NCBI RefSeq assembly: GCF_900112845.1
Contig: NZ_FONG01000007.1
Span: forward strand, 248,001 to 312,000
Reading direction: 5' to 3'
DNA from: Actinacidiphila alni
GTDB lineage: Bacteria > Actinomycetota > Actinomycetes > Streptomycetales > Streptomycetaceae
Length of the DNA stretch: 64,000 nucleotides
Position numbers and translations under genes: made by a program. Shown in pieces: positions 32,635 to 40,834 of the stretch (position 1 is the stretch's first letter; each line of letters begins with the position of its first letter). The notes under the pieces are model-generated. The model was not told where the DNA came from. It did no database searches and was given only the letters and a program-made list of their open reading frames with translations.

Positions 32635-34701
32635 TCAGACGGCGGTGGCGCCGCCGGTCGCCGCCCTGGCCTGCGTGCCACGGTTCGGCCGGTCGCCGTC
32701 GCAGCCGCACAATTCGCTGCTCAGCTTGGTGACCAGCGCGGCCAGATCGGCGTGCTTGGCCGGGTCCCAGTCGCCGAGCAGCCCGGCCAGCACCGTACGG
32801 CGCGCCTCGGTCAGCCGCTCCGCGAGCGCCCGCCCCGACGCGGTGAGCACCAGCGGATTGCCGTCGCGTACGGCGAAGCCCCGGCTCTCGGACTCGGCGG
32901 CGGCCTCCTCGATGACGTCGGCGGGCACCGTGGTGCGGCGGGCCAGTTCCACCGGGTCGCCCTCGCCGTCGCGGGCCAGCCGCAGCAGCAGCCAGCTGGT
33001 GGCGGGGTGGATGTCGAGTCCGGCCAGGTCCGTGATGCGGGTGTAGAGGTCGCGGCGGGCGTCGCGGCTGCCGAGCAGCGACAGGCAGCGGGCGATCTCG
33101 TCGAGCGAGGACCGCTCGACCGGATTGGTGCCCAGCGTCTCGCTGGCGTCCGGCACGGTGACGGTGCCGCGCAGCGGCTGCTCCTTGAGCAGCCAGGCCA
33201 GGACGAAGCCGACCAGCACGATCGGCACCGCCCACAGGAACACCGTCGTGATCGAGGCCGAATACGCGTGCAGCACCGGCCCCTTGACCGACTCCGGCAG
33301 CGAACCGACCGCCTTGGGGTCGGCCTGGAACTGCGAGGGGTCTACCCCGGCGGGCAGCGATGTGCCGGAGAAGGCCGAACTCAGCTTGTCCGCCAGCCGG
33401 TTGGCGAAGATCGTGCCGAACAGCGAGACGCCGAAGGACGCGCCGATGGAGCGGAAGAAGGTGGCGCCCGAGGTGGCCGCGCCCAGGTCCTCGTAGCCGA
33501 CGGAATTCTGCACGGCCAGCACCAGCACCTGCATCACCAGGCCGAGCCCGAGGCCGAACACCAGGAAGTACAGGCTCATCACCCAGGTGCTGGTGGACTC
33601 GTCGAGGGTGTGCAGCAGCAGGAGTCCGGCGGTGATGACGGCGGTGCCCGCGATCGGGAAGACCTTGTAGTGCCCGGTGCGGCTGACGATCTGTCCGGAA
33701 CCGGTGGACGACAGCAGCATGCCGATCACCATCGGGATCATGTGCACCCCGGACAGCGTCGGCGAGAAGCCGTGCACGACCTGGAGGAAGGTCGGCAGAT
33801 ACGTCATCGCGCCGAACATCGCGAAGCCGATGATGAAGGAGATGATCGAGCAGAGCAGGAACGTACGGTTGCGGAACAGCCGCGGCGGCAGCACCGGTTC
33901 CTGCGCGCGCCGCTCGATCAGCACGAACACCGCGATCAGTACGGCGCCGGCGATCGCGAGGCCGATGATCCCGGCCGAGCCCCACGGCCAGGTGACGCCG
34001 CCGAGCGAGGTCATCAGTACCAGGCAGGTCGCGGCGGCGGCGATCACCGCCATGCCCAGGTAGTCGATGCGGTGCGCGGTGCGCCGCACCGGGATGTGCA
34101 GCACCGCGGCGATCACCGCGAGAGCGACGATGCCGATCGGCAGGTTGATGTAGAACACCCAGCGCCAGGAGAGCTGTTCGGTGAAGACCCCGCCGAGCAG
34201 CGGGCCCAGCACGCTGCTCGCGCCGAACACCCCGCCGAACACGCCCTGGTAGCGGCCCCTGTCGCGGGGCGGCACGATGTCACCGACGATCGCCATCGAC
34301 AGCACGATCAACCCGCCGCCGCCCAGGCCCTGGAGCGCCCGGAAGGCGATCAACTCCCCCATGTTCTGGGCGATTCCGCACAGCGCCGAACCCAGCAGGA
34401 AGATCACGATGACGGTCTGGAAGAGCCGCTTCCTGCCGTACATGTCGCCGAGCTTGCCCCACAGCGGGGTGGCCGCGGTCGATGCCAGCAGATAGGCCGT
34501 CACGACCCAGGACAGATGGTCGATGCCGCCCAGTTCGCTGACGATGGTCGGCAGCGCCGTGGACACGATGGTCTGGTCGAGGGCGGCCAGCAGCATGCCG
34601 AGCGCGAGGGCGCCGATCGCGATCCGGACCGCCCGCTTGTCCTGGTACTCCCCCGGCTCGGCCGGCGCCGGGCCCGCGGCGGTCGTGGTGTCCTGGGCCA
34701 T
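32635..34701 (-). CDS. DHA2 MFS efflux transporter with fused C-terminal winged helix
   Basis: A 688-residue protein. Residues about 20-530 are a 14-segment MFS pump (ALDQTIVSTALPTIVSELGG, GKLGDMYGRKRLF, RALQGLGGGGLIVLSMAIVG, LSWRWVFYINLPIG). Residues about 560-670 form a MarR-like winged helix (YTRITDLAGLDIHPATSW, LARRTTVPADVIEEAAAESE, NPLVLTASGRALAERL). Transport and an intracellular regulatory or sensing module are thus in one chain. Such fusions occur in streptomycetes. ATG 34701 follows GAGGAGCC. The tail (CGCDGDRPNRGTQ) is disordered. It is divergent from the peptidoglycan-binding gene. Confidence 0.9.
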   Translation of the reverse strand: MAQDTTTAAGPAPAEPGEYQDKRAVRIAIGALALGMLLAALDQTIVSTALPTIVSELGGIDHLSWVVTAYLLASTAATPLWGKLGDMYGRKRLFQTVIVIFLLGSALCGIAQNMGELIAFRALQGLGGGGLIVLSMAIVGDIVPPRDRGRYQGVFGGVFGASSVLGPLLGGVFTEQLSWRWVFYINLPIGIVALAVIAAVLHIPVRRTAHRIDYLGMAVIAAAATCLVLMTSLGGVTWPWGSAGIIGLAIAGAVLIAVFVLIERRAQEPVLPPRLFRNRTFLLCSIISFIIGFAMFGAMTYLPTFLQVVHGFSPTLSGVHMIPMVIGMLLSSTGSGQIVSRTGHYKVFPIAGTAVITAGLLLLHTLDESTSTWVMSLYFLVFGLGLGLVMQVLVLAVQNSVGYEDLGAATSGATFFRSIGASFGVSLFGTIFANRLADKLSSAFSGTSLPAGVDPSQFQADPKAVGSLPESVKGPVLHAYSASITTVFLWAVPIVLVGFVLAWLLKEQPLRGTVTVPDASETLGTNPVERSSLDEIARCLSLLGSRDARRDLYTRITDLAGLDIHPATSWLLLRLARDGEGDPVELARRTTVPADVIEEAAAESESRGFAVRDGNPLVLTASGRALAERLTEARRTVLAGLLGDWDPAKHADLAALVTKLSSELCGCDGDRPNRGTQARAATGGATAV

Positions 34702-34887
34702 GGAACGGCTCCTCGCGTCATCCCCCGACGGTCGGAACCACATATTCCCACCCTTTGTACGACTTTGGCCTCCGGTAGTCGGCCACTTGTGCGGACAGCG
34801 GGCTGCGCGGACCGCCAGAGGTCGGCATAATCGGCACGTCTTTGCGAATATGCGTTTTTGCGAACGACGGCCAGGGAGGGGAATCCA

Positions 34888-35883
34888 GTGGCGCCGCAGC
34901 CGGACGCTGCCCGCGAGGAGTACGCCGGGGACGGCGCTCCCGCCACCGAGGCACGCGCCGCCGAGCGCTCGGCCGAACGGGCCGCCGCTCTCGCCGCCAC
35001 CGAGGGGTTCCACCCGCTGCGGCTGCGCCCCTACGTCGCGGAGCCGGACGGCGAGGCGGGCGAGACGACCGTACGTCCGCTGCTGTCGCCGTCTTTCGAC
35101 GGCGGTCCTGCCGAGGGGGACCTCGGGCTCTTTCCTGAGGCGTACTCCGGGGTCGAGTACCCGGCCGAGCTTCCGGGCGAGTTCCCGGGCGAGTTCCCGG
35201 GCGAGTTCCCGGGCGGGCGCGATACGGGACCGGCCGCGGCGCACGGCAGGCACCGAAGGCGCAGACGCGGCATCGTGGTCGCCGCCGCGGCCGTCGCGGC
35301 GTCGGCGCTGGCCGCGGGTGCGGTGGCCGTCACCGGCCAGGTGATGGGCGACGAGCCGCGCACCGACCGGGCGATGCCGCCCGACCGGAGCGCGTCGGTG
35401 CCCGATGTGGAGCTGCCGACGGAAGTCGCCGGGGTCAGCGGCACCGCCACCGAGGCGGCCGCACGCCGAGTGCCCGCGCAGCGGGCGGCGCCCACGACGT
35501 CGGCTCCGCCCTCGCCCACGGCCTCCGCGCCGTCCCCGACGGCGGCCGCGTCCACGACCCCGCCGCCCACCACGGCCGGCACCGCGTCGCCCACGGCCAC
35601 CGTCACCACCACCGCGCCGTCGGCCTCCCCATCGGATCACGTCGCCTCTCCCGCGACCGCGGGGCCTCCCGTCCTCCAGCAGGGCGACACCGGGGCCGCC
35701 GTCGCGGATCTGCAGCAGCGGCTCATCGACGTCTGGGTCTACCACGGGCGGGTCGACGGCACCTTCGACCGCGGCGTCGAGCGGGCCGTCGCCCTCTTCC
35801 AGATCTGGTACGGCGTCCAGGGCGACGCTTCCGGGGTCTACGGCCCCCACACCCGAGCGGCCCTGGAGCACCAGACCTCCTGA
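34888..35883 (+). CDS. Membrane-anchored peptidoglycan-binding protein
   Basis: A 331-residue type II membrane protein. The N-terminal cytoplasmic part (1-130) ends in tandem ELPGEFPG-like repeats and a basic patch (RHRRRRRG), then a membrane helix (IVVAAAAVAASALAAGAVAV), a long Pro/Thr/Ser linker and a PG_binding_1 domain (LQQGDTGAAVADLQQRLIDVW, GVERAVALFQIWYGVQGD). It should hold the cell wall from the outside. GTG 34888 follows GGGAGGGG. Two TTTGCGAA direct repeats lie 16 bp apart at 34841 and 34857, in the shared upstream region with the MFS gene. Confidence 0.87.
   Translation: MAPQPDAAREEYAGDGAPATEARAAERSAERAAALAATEGFHPLRLRPYVAEPDGEAGETTVRPLLSPSFDGGPAEGDLGLFPEAYSGVEYPAELPGEFPGEFPGEFPGGRDTGPAAAHGRHRRRRRGIVVAAAAVAASALAAGAVAVTGQVMGDEPRTDRAMPPDRSASVPDVELPTEVAGVSGTATEAAARRVPAQRAAPTTSAPPSPTASAPSPTAAASTTPPPTTAGTASPTATVTTTAPSASPSDHVASPATAGPPVLQQGDTGAAVADLQQRLIDVWVYHGRVDGTFDRGVERAVALFQIWYGVQGDASGVYGPHTRAALEHQTS
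35167..35214 (+). repeat. Four 12-bp units coding for EFPG repeats
   Basis: One degenerate unit (35167-35178) and three exact copies of GAGTTCCCGGGC follow each other and encode ELPGEFPGEFPGEFPG inside the peptidoglycan-binding protein. The exact copies suggest recent expansion. Confidence 0.9.
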
Positions 35884-35968
35884 CCACCCGCACCTCCCGG
35901 AGGTGGGCGCCCGATGTCTTTGGGGCCGCGACCCCTTGCCCGCACCCTGCGGAGGAGGGTGCCCGATA

Positions 35969-36097
35969 GGGGCGCGGGGAACTGCGCGACCAGCCCCCAC
36001 CGGCCCGGTGGTCGCAAAAACAACAGCGTCTGCCCCGCTGAGGGCGGTCTTTCGCCTGAAGGCGCGCGTGGGCTGAGCGCGCAGTTCCCCGCGCCCC
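35969..36097 (+). repeat. Inverted-repeat element, copy d (129 nt)
   Basis: Both 20-bp arms are intact, the centre has GGTGGTCGCAAAA and CAGCGTCTGCCCCGC, and the orientation matches b and c. It lies in the 282-bp intergenic gap 35884-36165, flanked by CTGCGGAGGAGGGTGCCC on the left and CCTCCGCAGGAG on the right; these flanks are themselves complementary. No gene is seen in this gap. Confidence 0.87.
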
Positions 36098-36165
36098 TGA
36101 GGGGCAACGCCCTCCGCAGGAGATCACTCACCCTCCTCCCGCGAGGGGCGGGTTAGGGTCGGGGC

Positions 36166-36741
36166 GTGGCCTCGGGTGGAGATGACGGTGTGGGCGAATT
36201 CCAGCTCGTGCTGCTGAGAAGGATGGCGGACCACCAGCCGGAGCTGGTGACCGAGGCGCTGCGCGCCTTGGGCGCGACCAGGGCCGAGGCGAGGGAAGCG
36301 CACCGCAAGTGGCAGGCGCGAGCCCACTCCCGCACCCACCCCGGCGGCGTCCGCCGCTATCGAATGGTGCTGGGCCCCCCGGAAAGCGAGTCCGCCCGCA
36401 GAATCGGAGACGTGGAGTGCCGCGCACTCCGGTGGAAGCTCCCCCTGTGGCCCGACCTCCGCTTCGAGGTGCTGTGCGCGCCGCAGGGCGGAGCGGTGTG
36501 GAACGAGTGGCTGGTCCGGGCCCCGGGCGCCCCCCGCCCGCGGCTGCGGGACATCGCCGACCTCACCCCGTGGTCGTGCACGGTCGACGACGTGGCCGCC
36601 GCCTTCCCGCCCGCGGCGATGCTGGAGCCGGACGCACCGAGCAGGGCGCGCCTCCAGGTGACGGGCCCGGCCGGCGAGCGGGTCGTCGCGCACTTCACAT
36701 GGGGCCTGCTCCAGTACGTGGACGTCGGGACTGGCGCTTGA
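36166..36741 (+). CDS. Conserved hypothetical protein
   Basis: A 191-residue soluble protein that I do not recognise. It begins with a helical segment ([27 protein letters not shown]) and continues with a beta-rich part ([56 protein letters not shown]). No catalytic motif or signal is seen. GTG 36166 is preceded by a weak GGGTCGGGG. Codon use is like its neighbours. It may be cotranscribed with the HAD gene 115 bp downstream. Confidence 0.7.
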   Translation: MASGGDDGVGEFQLVLLRRMADHQPELVTEALRALGATRAEAREAHRKWQARAHSRTHPGGVRRYRMVLGPPESESARRIGDVECRALRWKLPLWPDLRFEVLCAPQGGAVWNEWLVRAPGAPRPRLRDIADLTPWSCTVDDVAAAFPPAAMLEPDAPSRARLQVTGPAGERVVAHFTWGLLQYVDVGTGA

Positions 36742-36856
36742 CGCCCCGCTTTTGTACCGTGGAGAAACAAAGTGGTCCCGCCCGCTCACCCTGACCGGCG
36801 GGCGGGGCCACGTTGCCGTACCTACCGCGCGTACCGACCCCGAGGAGCCCCAGAAA

Positions 36857-37507
36857 ATGCCCGTCCTCCCCGCGAAAGCCCTGCTGCTGGACATGGACGG
36901 GACGCTGGTGAACTCCGACGCCGTCGTGGAGCGCTGCTGGCGCCGGTGGGCCGGGCGGCACGGCCTGGACGCCGACGAGGTGCTGAAGGTCGTGCACGGC
37001 CGCCAGGGCCACGCCACGATGGCCGTGCTGCTCCCGGACCGCCCGATGGCCGAGAACTACGCCGAGAACGCGCTGATGCTCGCCGAGGAGACCGCCGACA
37101 CCGACGGTGTCGTGCAGGTCCCGGGCGCCGGCGCGTTCCTGGCCGCGCTGGACGGCCGTCCGCACGCGCTGGTGACGTCCGCGAGCGAGGCGCTGGCCAC
37201 GACCCGGATGGCCGCCGCGGGCCTGCCGCTGCCGCCGGTGATGGTGACCGCCGAGCGGGTCAGCGCCAGCAAGCCGGACCCGGAGGGCTTCCTGAAGGGC
37301 GCCGCGGAACTGGGCTTCGGCCCGGAGGACTGCGTGGTCTTCGAGGACGCCGAGGTCGGTGTCGCGGCGGCCAAGGCCGCGGGGATGCGGGTGGTCGGCG
37401 TCGGCCCGCGCGCGGCCGTGCACGCGCCCACCGTCCACGTCGACTCGCTGGAGCGGATCCGCGTGGAGGCCGCCACGGACGGCGGCCTCCGTATCGTCGT
37501 CGCCTGA
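36857..37507 (+). CDS. HAD-superfamily sugar-phosphatase-like hydrolase
   Basis: A 216-residue HAD phosphatase of the beta-phosphoglucomutase/sugar phosphatase group. Motif I DMDGTLVNSD (nucleophile D12, acid D14), motif II VTSASEA, motif III lysine (SASKPDPEGF) and motif IV VVFEDAEVGVAAAKAAGM are all intact. It likely removes phosphate from a sugar or related metabolite. ATG 36857 follows GAGGAGCCCC. Length is normal for the group. Confidence 0.9.
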   Translation: MPVLPAKALLLDMDGTLVNSDAVVERCWRRWAGRHGLDADEVLKVVHGRQGHATMAVLLPDRPMAENYAENALMLAEETADTDGVVQVPGAGAFLAALDGRPHALVTSASEALATTRMAAAGLPLPPVMVTAERVSASKPDPEGFLKGAAELGFGPEDCVVFEDAEVGVAAAKAAGMRVVGVGPRAAVHAPTVHVDSLERIRVEAATDGGLRIVVA

Positions 37508-37579
37508 CCGGACCGACCGGCCCGTGCAGCCCGGGCCCGGGCAGAGACGCGGGCCCGGACGCACAGGCGAAAACGGACC

Positions 37580-38161
37580 TCAGCCCGCGATCGCCTCGTA
37601 CAGGCTGAAGCCCGCGAGCACCACCATCACGGCCGCCGCGATCTTCGTGATCAGCGCCAGCGGCACCCGCTTCATCAGCAGCCGGCCGCCGAAGATGCCC
37701 AGGCCCGCGACCGCCCACAGGCCGAGCACCGCGCCGATGCCGACGGAGACCGGGTCGTCGTAGCGGGCGGCGAGATTCGCGGTCATGATCTGCGTGAGGT
37801 CGCCGAATTCGGCGACCAGGATCAGCGTGAAGCCGGTGCCCGCCACCTTCCAGAAGCTCTGGTCGGCGGGCTCGCGCACCTCTTCCTCTTCGTCGCCCTT
37901 GGCGAAGAGGAGCATCGCCGCGCCGCCGAGGAAGAGCAGCCCCACCACGCCCTGCACCCAGCGGTGCGGCAGCAGGGTGAGCAGGCTGCCCGCGGCGATG
38001 GCGAGCGCCACATGGACCACGAAGGCCGCCGCGACCCCGCAGAAGACGTACGAGGCGCGGTAGCGGGTGCCGAGCATCAGCCCGGCGAGCGCGGTCTTGT
38101 CCGGGAGTTCGGCAAGGAAGATGACGCCGAAGACGACGGCGATGACGGTCAGGCTGAGCAC
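37580..38161 (-). CDS. UPF0016/TMEM165-family manganese exporter
   Basis: A 193-residue membrane protein with six segments and the two diagnostic E-x-G/P-D-K/x-T motifs (FLAELPDKTALAGLML and LVAEFGDLTQIM), separated by an acidic EEEEVREPA loop. This family exports Mn2+ (and in eukaryotes supplies it to the Golgi). GTG 38161 lies directly after a yybP-ykoY-type Mn2+ riboswitch, so expression should rise at high manganese. The start is chosen for fit with the riboswitch and the first membrane segment. Confidence 0.9.
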   Translation of the reverse strand: MLSLTVIAVVFGVIFLAELPDKTALAGLMLGTRYRASYVFCGVAAAFVVHVALAIAAGSLLTLLPHRWVQGVVGLLFLGGAAMLLFAKGDEEEEVREPADQSFWKVAGTGFTLILVAEFGDLTQIMTANLAARYDDPVSVGIGAVLGLWAVAGLGIFGGRLLMKRVPLALITKIAAAVMVVLAGFSLYEAIAG

Positions 38162-38234
38162 GGGTTCTGGTCCTCGATCGGTCGGGGCGCCGCACCGAGA
38201 GAACCGGCGGAACGGGGGCCCGTTCCCGAGATCG

Positions 38235-38405
38235 CTTCGGCACGGCAGCGTCGGAACACTGCGGCCGAAGGTCTCGCTGGCGGTCCGCACACGTGACGCG
38301 CGCTTCCCGCCTCCGGGCGCCGGCTCACGACAGCGAACAGCGGCTGACCTGGGCAGTATGTCGACGGTCCGGCGAAGAGCTACTCCCCTTCTGCTGCGAG
38401 CAGTC
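38235..38405 (-). ncRNA. yybP-ykoY manganese riboswitch
   Basis: On the minus strand the conserved pieces appear in order: AAGGGGAGTAGCT (loop L1, GGGGAGTAG at 38380-38388), CGACATACTG (38354-38363) and CGAGACCTTCGGCC (AGACCTT at 38268-38274), spaced as in the class. Between the last two is a long GC-rich stem region. It lies 74 nt upstream of the UPF0016 gene, the known partner of this class. Boundaries are approximate. Confidence 0.8.
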
Positions 38406-38415
38406 TACGCGACGA

Positions 38416-39285
38416 TCACCGCGGCCCGCCGTGCGCCCGGTCACGTACGGCCTTCGGGCCCGGCCGCCCCGGCTTCCGGCCGGGCTCGCGGGCCGACTCC
38501 GTGCGGGTGATGCGGCCGCGGGCGACCAGTTCCAGCACGACGGAGACGGCGACGGCCTGCACCGCCATCAGCGCGATGAGCACGAAGAACTGGACGGCGC
38601 CGGCCGTCACCGGGCTCGCGCCGCCGAGCAGCATGCCGACGAAGGCGCCGGGCAGTGTGACGAGACCCACGGTCCTGGTCTGGTCGAGGCCCGGCACCAG
38701 CGCGCCCGAGGCGGCCGGGCGGGCGATCTCCAGGCGCGCGTCGCGGTCGGTGAAGCCCAGCGCCATCGCGGCCTCCACCTCGCCCGCGCGCAGCCGCAGC
38801 TCCTCCAGGGCGCGCCGCCCGCCCAGCACGGTCGCGGTGAGCGCGCCGCCGATGAGGATGCCCGCCACCGGGATCAGCGCGATCCCGTCCACCGGCACCA
38901 GGCCGGTCAGCACCAGCAGGACGACCACCGGCAGCGCGCCCGCGGCGATCGGCACCGCGGCCCACCACCAGGTGCCGTTGCGGGTGACACGGCGCCCGGC
39001 GGTACGGGCGGCGACGGCGAACATCAGCGCCACGAAGCCCAGCAGCGCCGCCTCGTGCTTGACCACCCAGCCGATGAGGGCGGCGACCACCGCGAGCTGG
39101 ACGGCGGCCCGTACGCCCGCCGTGGCGATGCCGCGGGCATACGTGTCGTGCTCGTCGGCCAGGTGCGCCCACGCGGCGACCGCGACGGCGGCCAGCAGCA
39201 GCACCGCCAGGACCACGCCCAGCGTGCGGTCCACCGGCAGCAGCGAAGCCGAGGCCAAAGGTTCCTGCGGCCCTGGGTGGGACAC
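38416..39285 (-). CDS. UPF0014 / FetB-like ABC permease
   Basis: A protein of about 289 residues from GTG 39285 (326 if GTG 39396 is used; neither has a strong ribosome site). About seven membrane segments and the family core (AAVQLAVVAALIGWVVKHEAALL, LRAGEVEAAMALGFTDRDARLE, TVGLVTLPGAFVGMLLGGASPV) are visible. FetB is the membrane part of an iron/metal exporter, normally paired with the ATPase FetA. No ATPase gene is adjacent here. The end is Arg/Lys/Pro-rich (EPGRKPGRPGPKAVRDRAHG). It precedes the Mn2+ exporter operon on the same strand. Confidence 0.83.
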   Translation of the reverse strand: MSHPGPQEPLASASLLPVDRTLGVVLAVLLLAAVAVAAWAHLADEHDTYARGIATAGVRAAVQLAVVAALIGWVVKHEAALLGFVALMFAVAARTAGRRVTRNGTWWWAAVPIAAGALPVVVLLVLTGLVPVDGIALIPVAGILIGGALTATVLGGRRALEELRLRAGEVEAAMALGFTDRDARLEIARPAASGALVPGLDQTRTVGLVTLPGAFVGMLLGGASPVTAGAVQFFVLIALMAVQAVAVSVVLELVARGRITRTESAREPGRKPGRPGPKAVRDRAHGGPR

Positions 39286-39398
39286 TGGTGGGGCGGGCGC
39301 GGAAGCCGCGAGTTGGCAAGCCACGTGGGTCACTGTAGGCCGCCCCGGCCGCACGCCCGTGACCTGCGCGGTACCGGCGGCGCCCGGAGTATTCACGA

Positions 39399-39419
39399 CG
39401 TGATGTCTACTACGTCACG
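39399..39419. promoter_or_regulatory. Palindromic operator candidate before the FetB gene
   Basis: CGTGATGT (39399-39406) and ACGTCACG (39412-39419) are inverted repeats with one mismatch and a 5-nt centre, in the gap between the FetB-like gene and the DedA gene. The spacing suits a GntR- or TetR-type dimer. No regulator gene is adjacent. The remaining part of the gap (39420-39631) shows nothing recognisable. Confidence 0.4.
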
Positions 39420-39631
39420 CGCCCTCGCCGGTCCCGTCGGCCGCCCTTGGCGTACGCTGTACGGCTGACGGTGGATGAAGATCTTCGATCACCGCGCGGC
39501 ACCTCTTCGGAACCCTGCTTGACGAGGCAAAACGTCGGTAAAGGACCGGGGGCGGAGCCAACGGGCAGGACACGCACGGCATCACCAAGGCACGACACGG
39601 GTACGTACTGGCGGACGACGAGGGAGGCGCG

Positions 39632-40312
39632 GTGCTGCAAGGCCTGGGCTCTCTTTTCGACTGGCCCTGGATCTACGTGCTCGTCGCGCTGTCGGTCGTC
39701 CTGGACGTCTTCCTGCCGGTGCTGCCGAGCGGCGTGCTGGTGATCAGCGCGGCCACCGCCGGGTCCACCGGAGCGCGCGACGACATCCTGGACGTCCTCA
39801 CGCTGCTGGTGTGCGCCGCCGCCGCGTCCTGCCTGGGCGACCTGCTGGCGTACCGGCTGGCCTTCCGCGGCGGTGACTGGTTCGACCGCAGGATGGCCTC
39901 CTCGCGCCGCCTGGCGGGCGCCCACGAGCGGCTCGGGCAGGTGCTGCACCAGGGCGGCGGCGCGCTGGTGGTCCTCGCCCGCTTCGCGCCCGCGGGCCGC
40001 AGCGTGGTGAGCCTGGGCGCCGGAGCGGCCCGCCGCAAGCCCCGCGAATTCCTGCCCTGGTCGGCGCTGGCCGGGGTCGCCTGGGCGACCTACAGCGTCG
40101 GACTCGGCTGGATCGGCGGGCAGTGGCTCGGTGCGAGCTGGCTCGGCACCCTGATGTCCTTCGTCGCGCTGCTGGGCGCGGGGGCCTTCGCCGCATACGT
40201 CTTCCGCCGCGAGCGCCGCAGCGCGATCGCGGCCGCGCTCGCCGCCGTACCGCTGACGATCCCGCCGCAGGGCACCCCGCCGGACCGCGGTTCGGTCGTC
40301 GAGGCGCTCTAA
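39632..40312 (+). CDS. DedA-family membrane protein
   Basis: A 226-residue membrane protein with the SNARE-associated/VTT core: PSGVLVISAATAGSTG, LGDLLAYRLAFRGG, LVVLARFAPAGRSVVSLGAGA. DedA proteins are phospholipid scramblases/flippases important for lipid-carrier recycling. GTG 39632 follows GAGGGAGG. The residue pattern R..APAGR matches the catalytic-type arginines of the family. Monocistronic. Confidence 0.88.
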   Translation: MLQGLGSLFDWPWIYVLVALSVVLDVFLPVLPSGVLVISAATAGSTGARDDILDVLTLLVCAAAASCLGDLLAYRLAFRGGDWFDRRMASSRRLAGAHERLGQVLHQGGGALVVLARFAPAGRSVVSLGAGAARRKPREFLPWSALAGVAWATYSVGLGWIGGQWLGASWLGTLMSFVALLGAGAFAAYVFRRERRSAIAAALAAVPLTIPPQGTPPDRGSVVEAL

Positions 40313-40360
40313 AGCCTGTCGCACGCGCCGCGCCCGGCCGGTCGCGGGCCCCCGCACCGG

Positions 40361-40546
40361 TCAGCGGCGGCGCCGGCGTCTGGCGGGCACCGCCCAGCCC
40401 GATCCGACGCCCGCCAGGTGCAGGGCGACGAAGACGAGTCCGGCGAGCAGCAGGCTGATCGGCGTGAAGCCGGCGTCCGTGCTCGTGCTCGTGGCGTTGA
40501 TGATGTAGGCGATGGCGAAGATGACGGCTCCGACTCCGGCGAGCAT
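40361..40546 (-). CDS. Small two-helix membrane protein
   Basis: A 61-residue protein with two hydrophobic segments (MLAGVGAVIFAIAYIINA and PISLLLAGLVFVALHLAGV) and a C-terminal RRRRRR stretch (VPARRRRRR). ATG 40546 has the perfect site AGGAGG four nt before TTCACATG, which strongly supports it. It is convergent with the DedA gene. Function unknown; such proteins are common near DUF families in streptomycetes. Confidence 0.78.
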   Translation of the reverse strand: MLAGVGAVIFAIAYIINATSTSTDAGFTPISLLLAGLVFVALHLAGVGSGWAVPARRRRRR

Positions 40547-40834
40547 GTGAACCTCCTGGGGCGGGGCCGCCGACGGCGTCGGCGGCGGTCTCGGTGCGGT
40601 GACGCCCGCTGGCGTCTCCATCCACCGGTTGCCCCCGAACTCCCCGGTGACGCACCCGGGTTCGAGCCGGGCCGCGCGCCGCCGGGCACACCCCGCATGA
40701 GGCGGCGGCACATGCCCGCCGACTGCCCCGGATCCGGATATTCGTAAAGTATTCTCACTCGTTTCGGCAATAGTCAGCACTCTGCGTCACCGAAAGAATG
40801 GGGCCGTATCACCCGCTTACGGGAAGGACAGCAC

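Noticed and set aside
30865..34830. A 1,321-codon open frame on the plus strand
   Set aside because: It lies antisense to three well-supported minus-strand genes. Its translation is Arg/Gly/Ala-rich without domains. Such long antisense frames are normal in 72% GC DNA.
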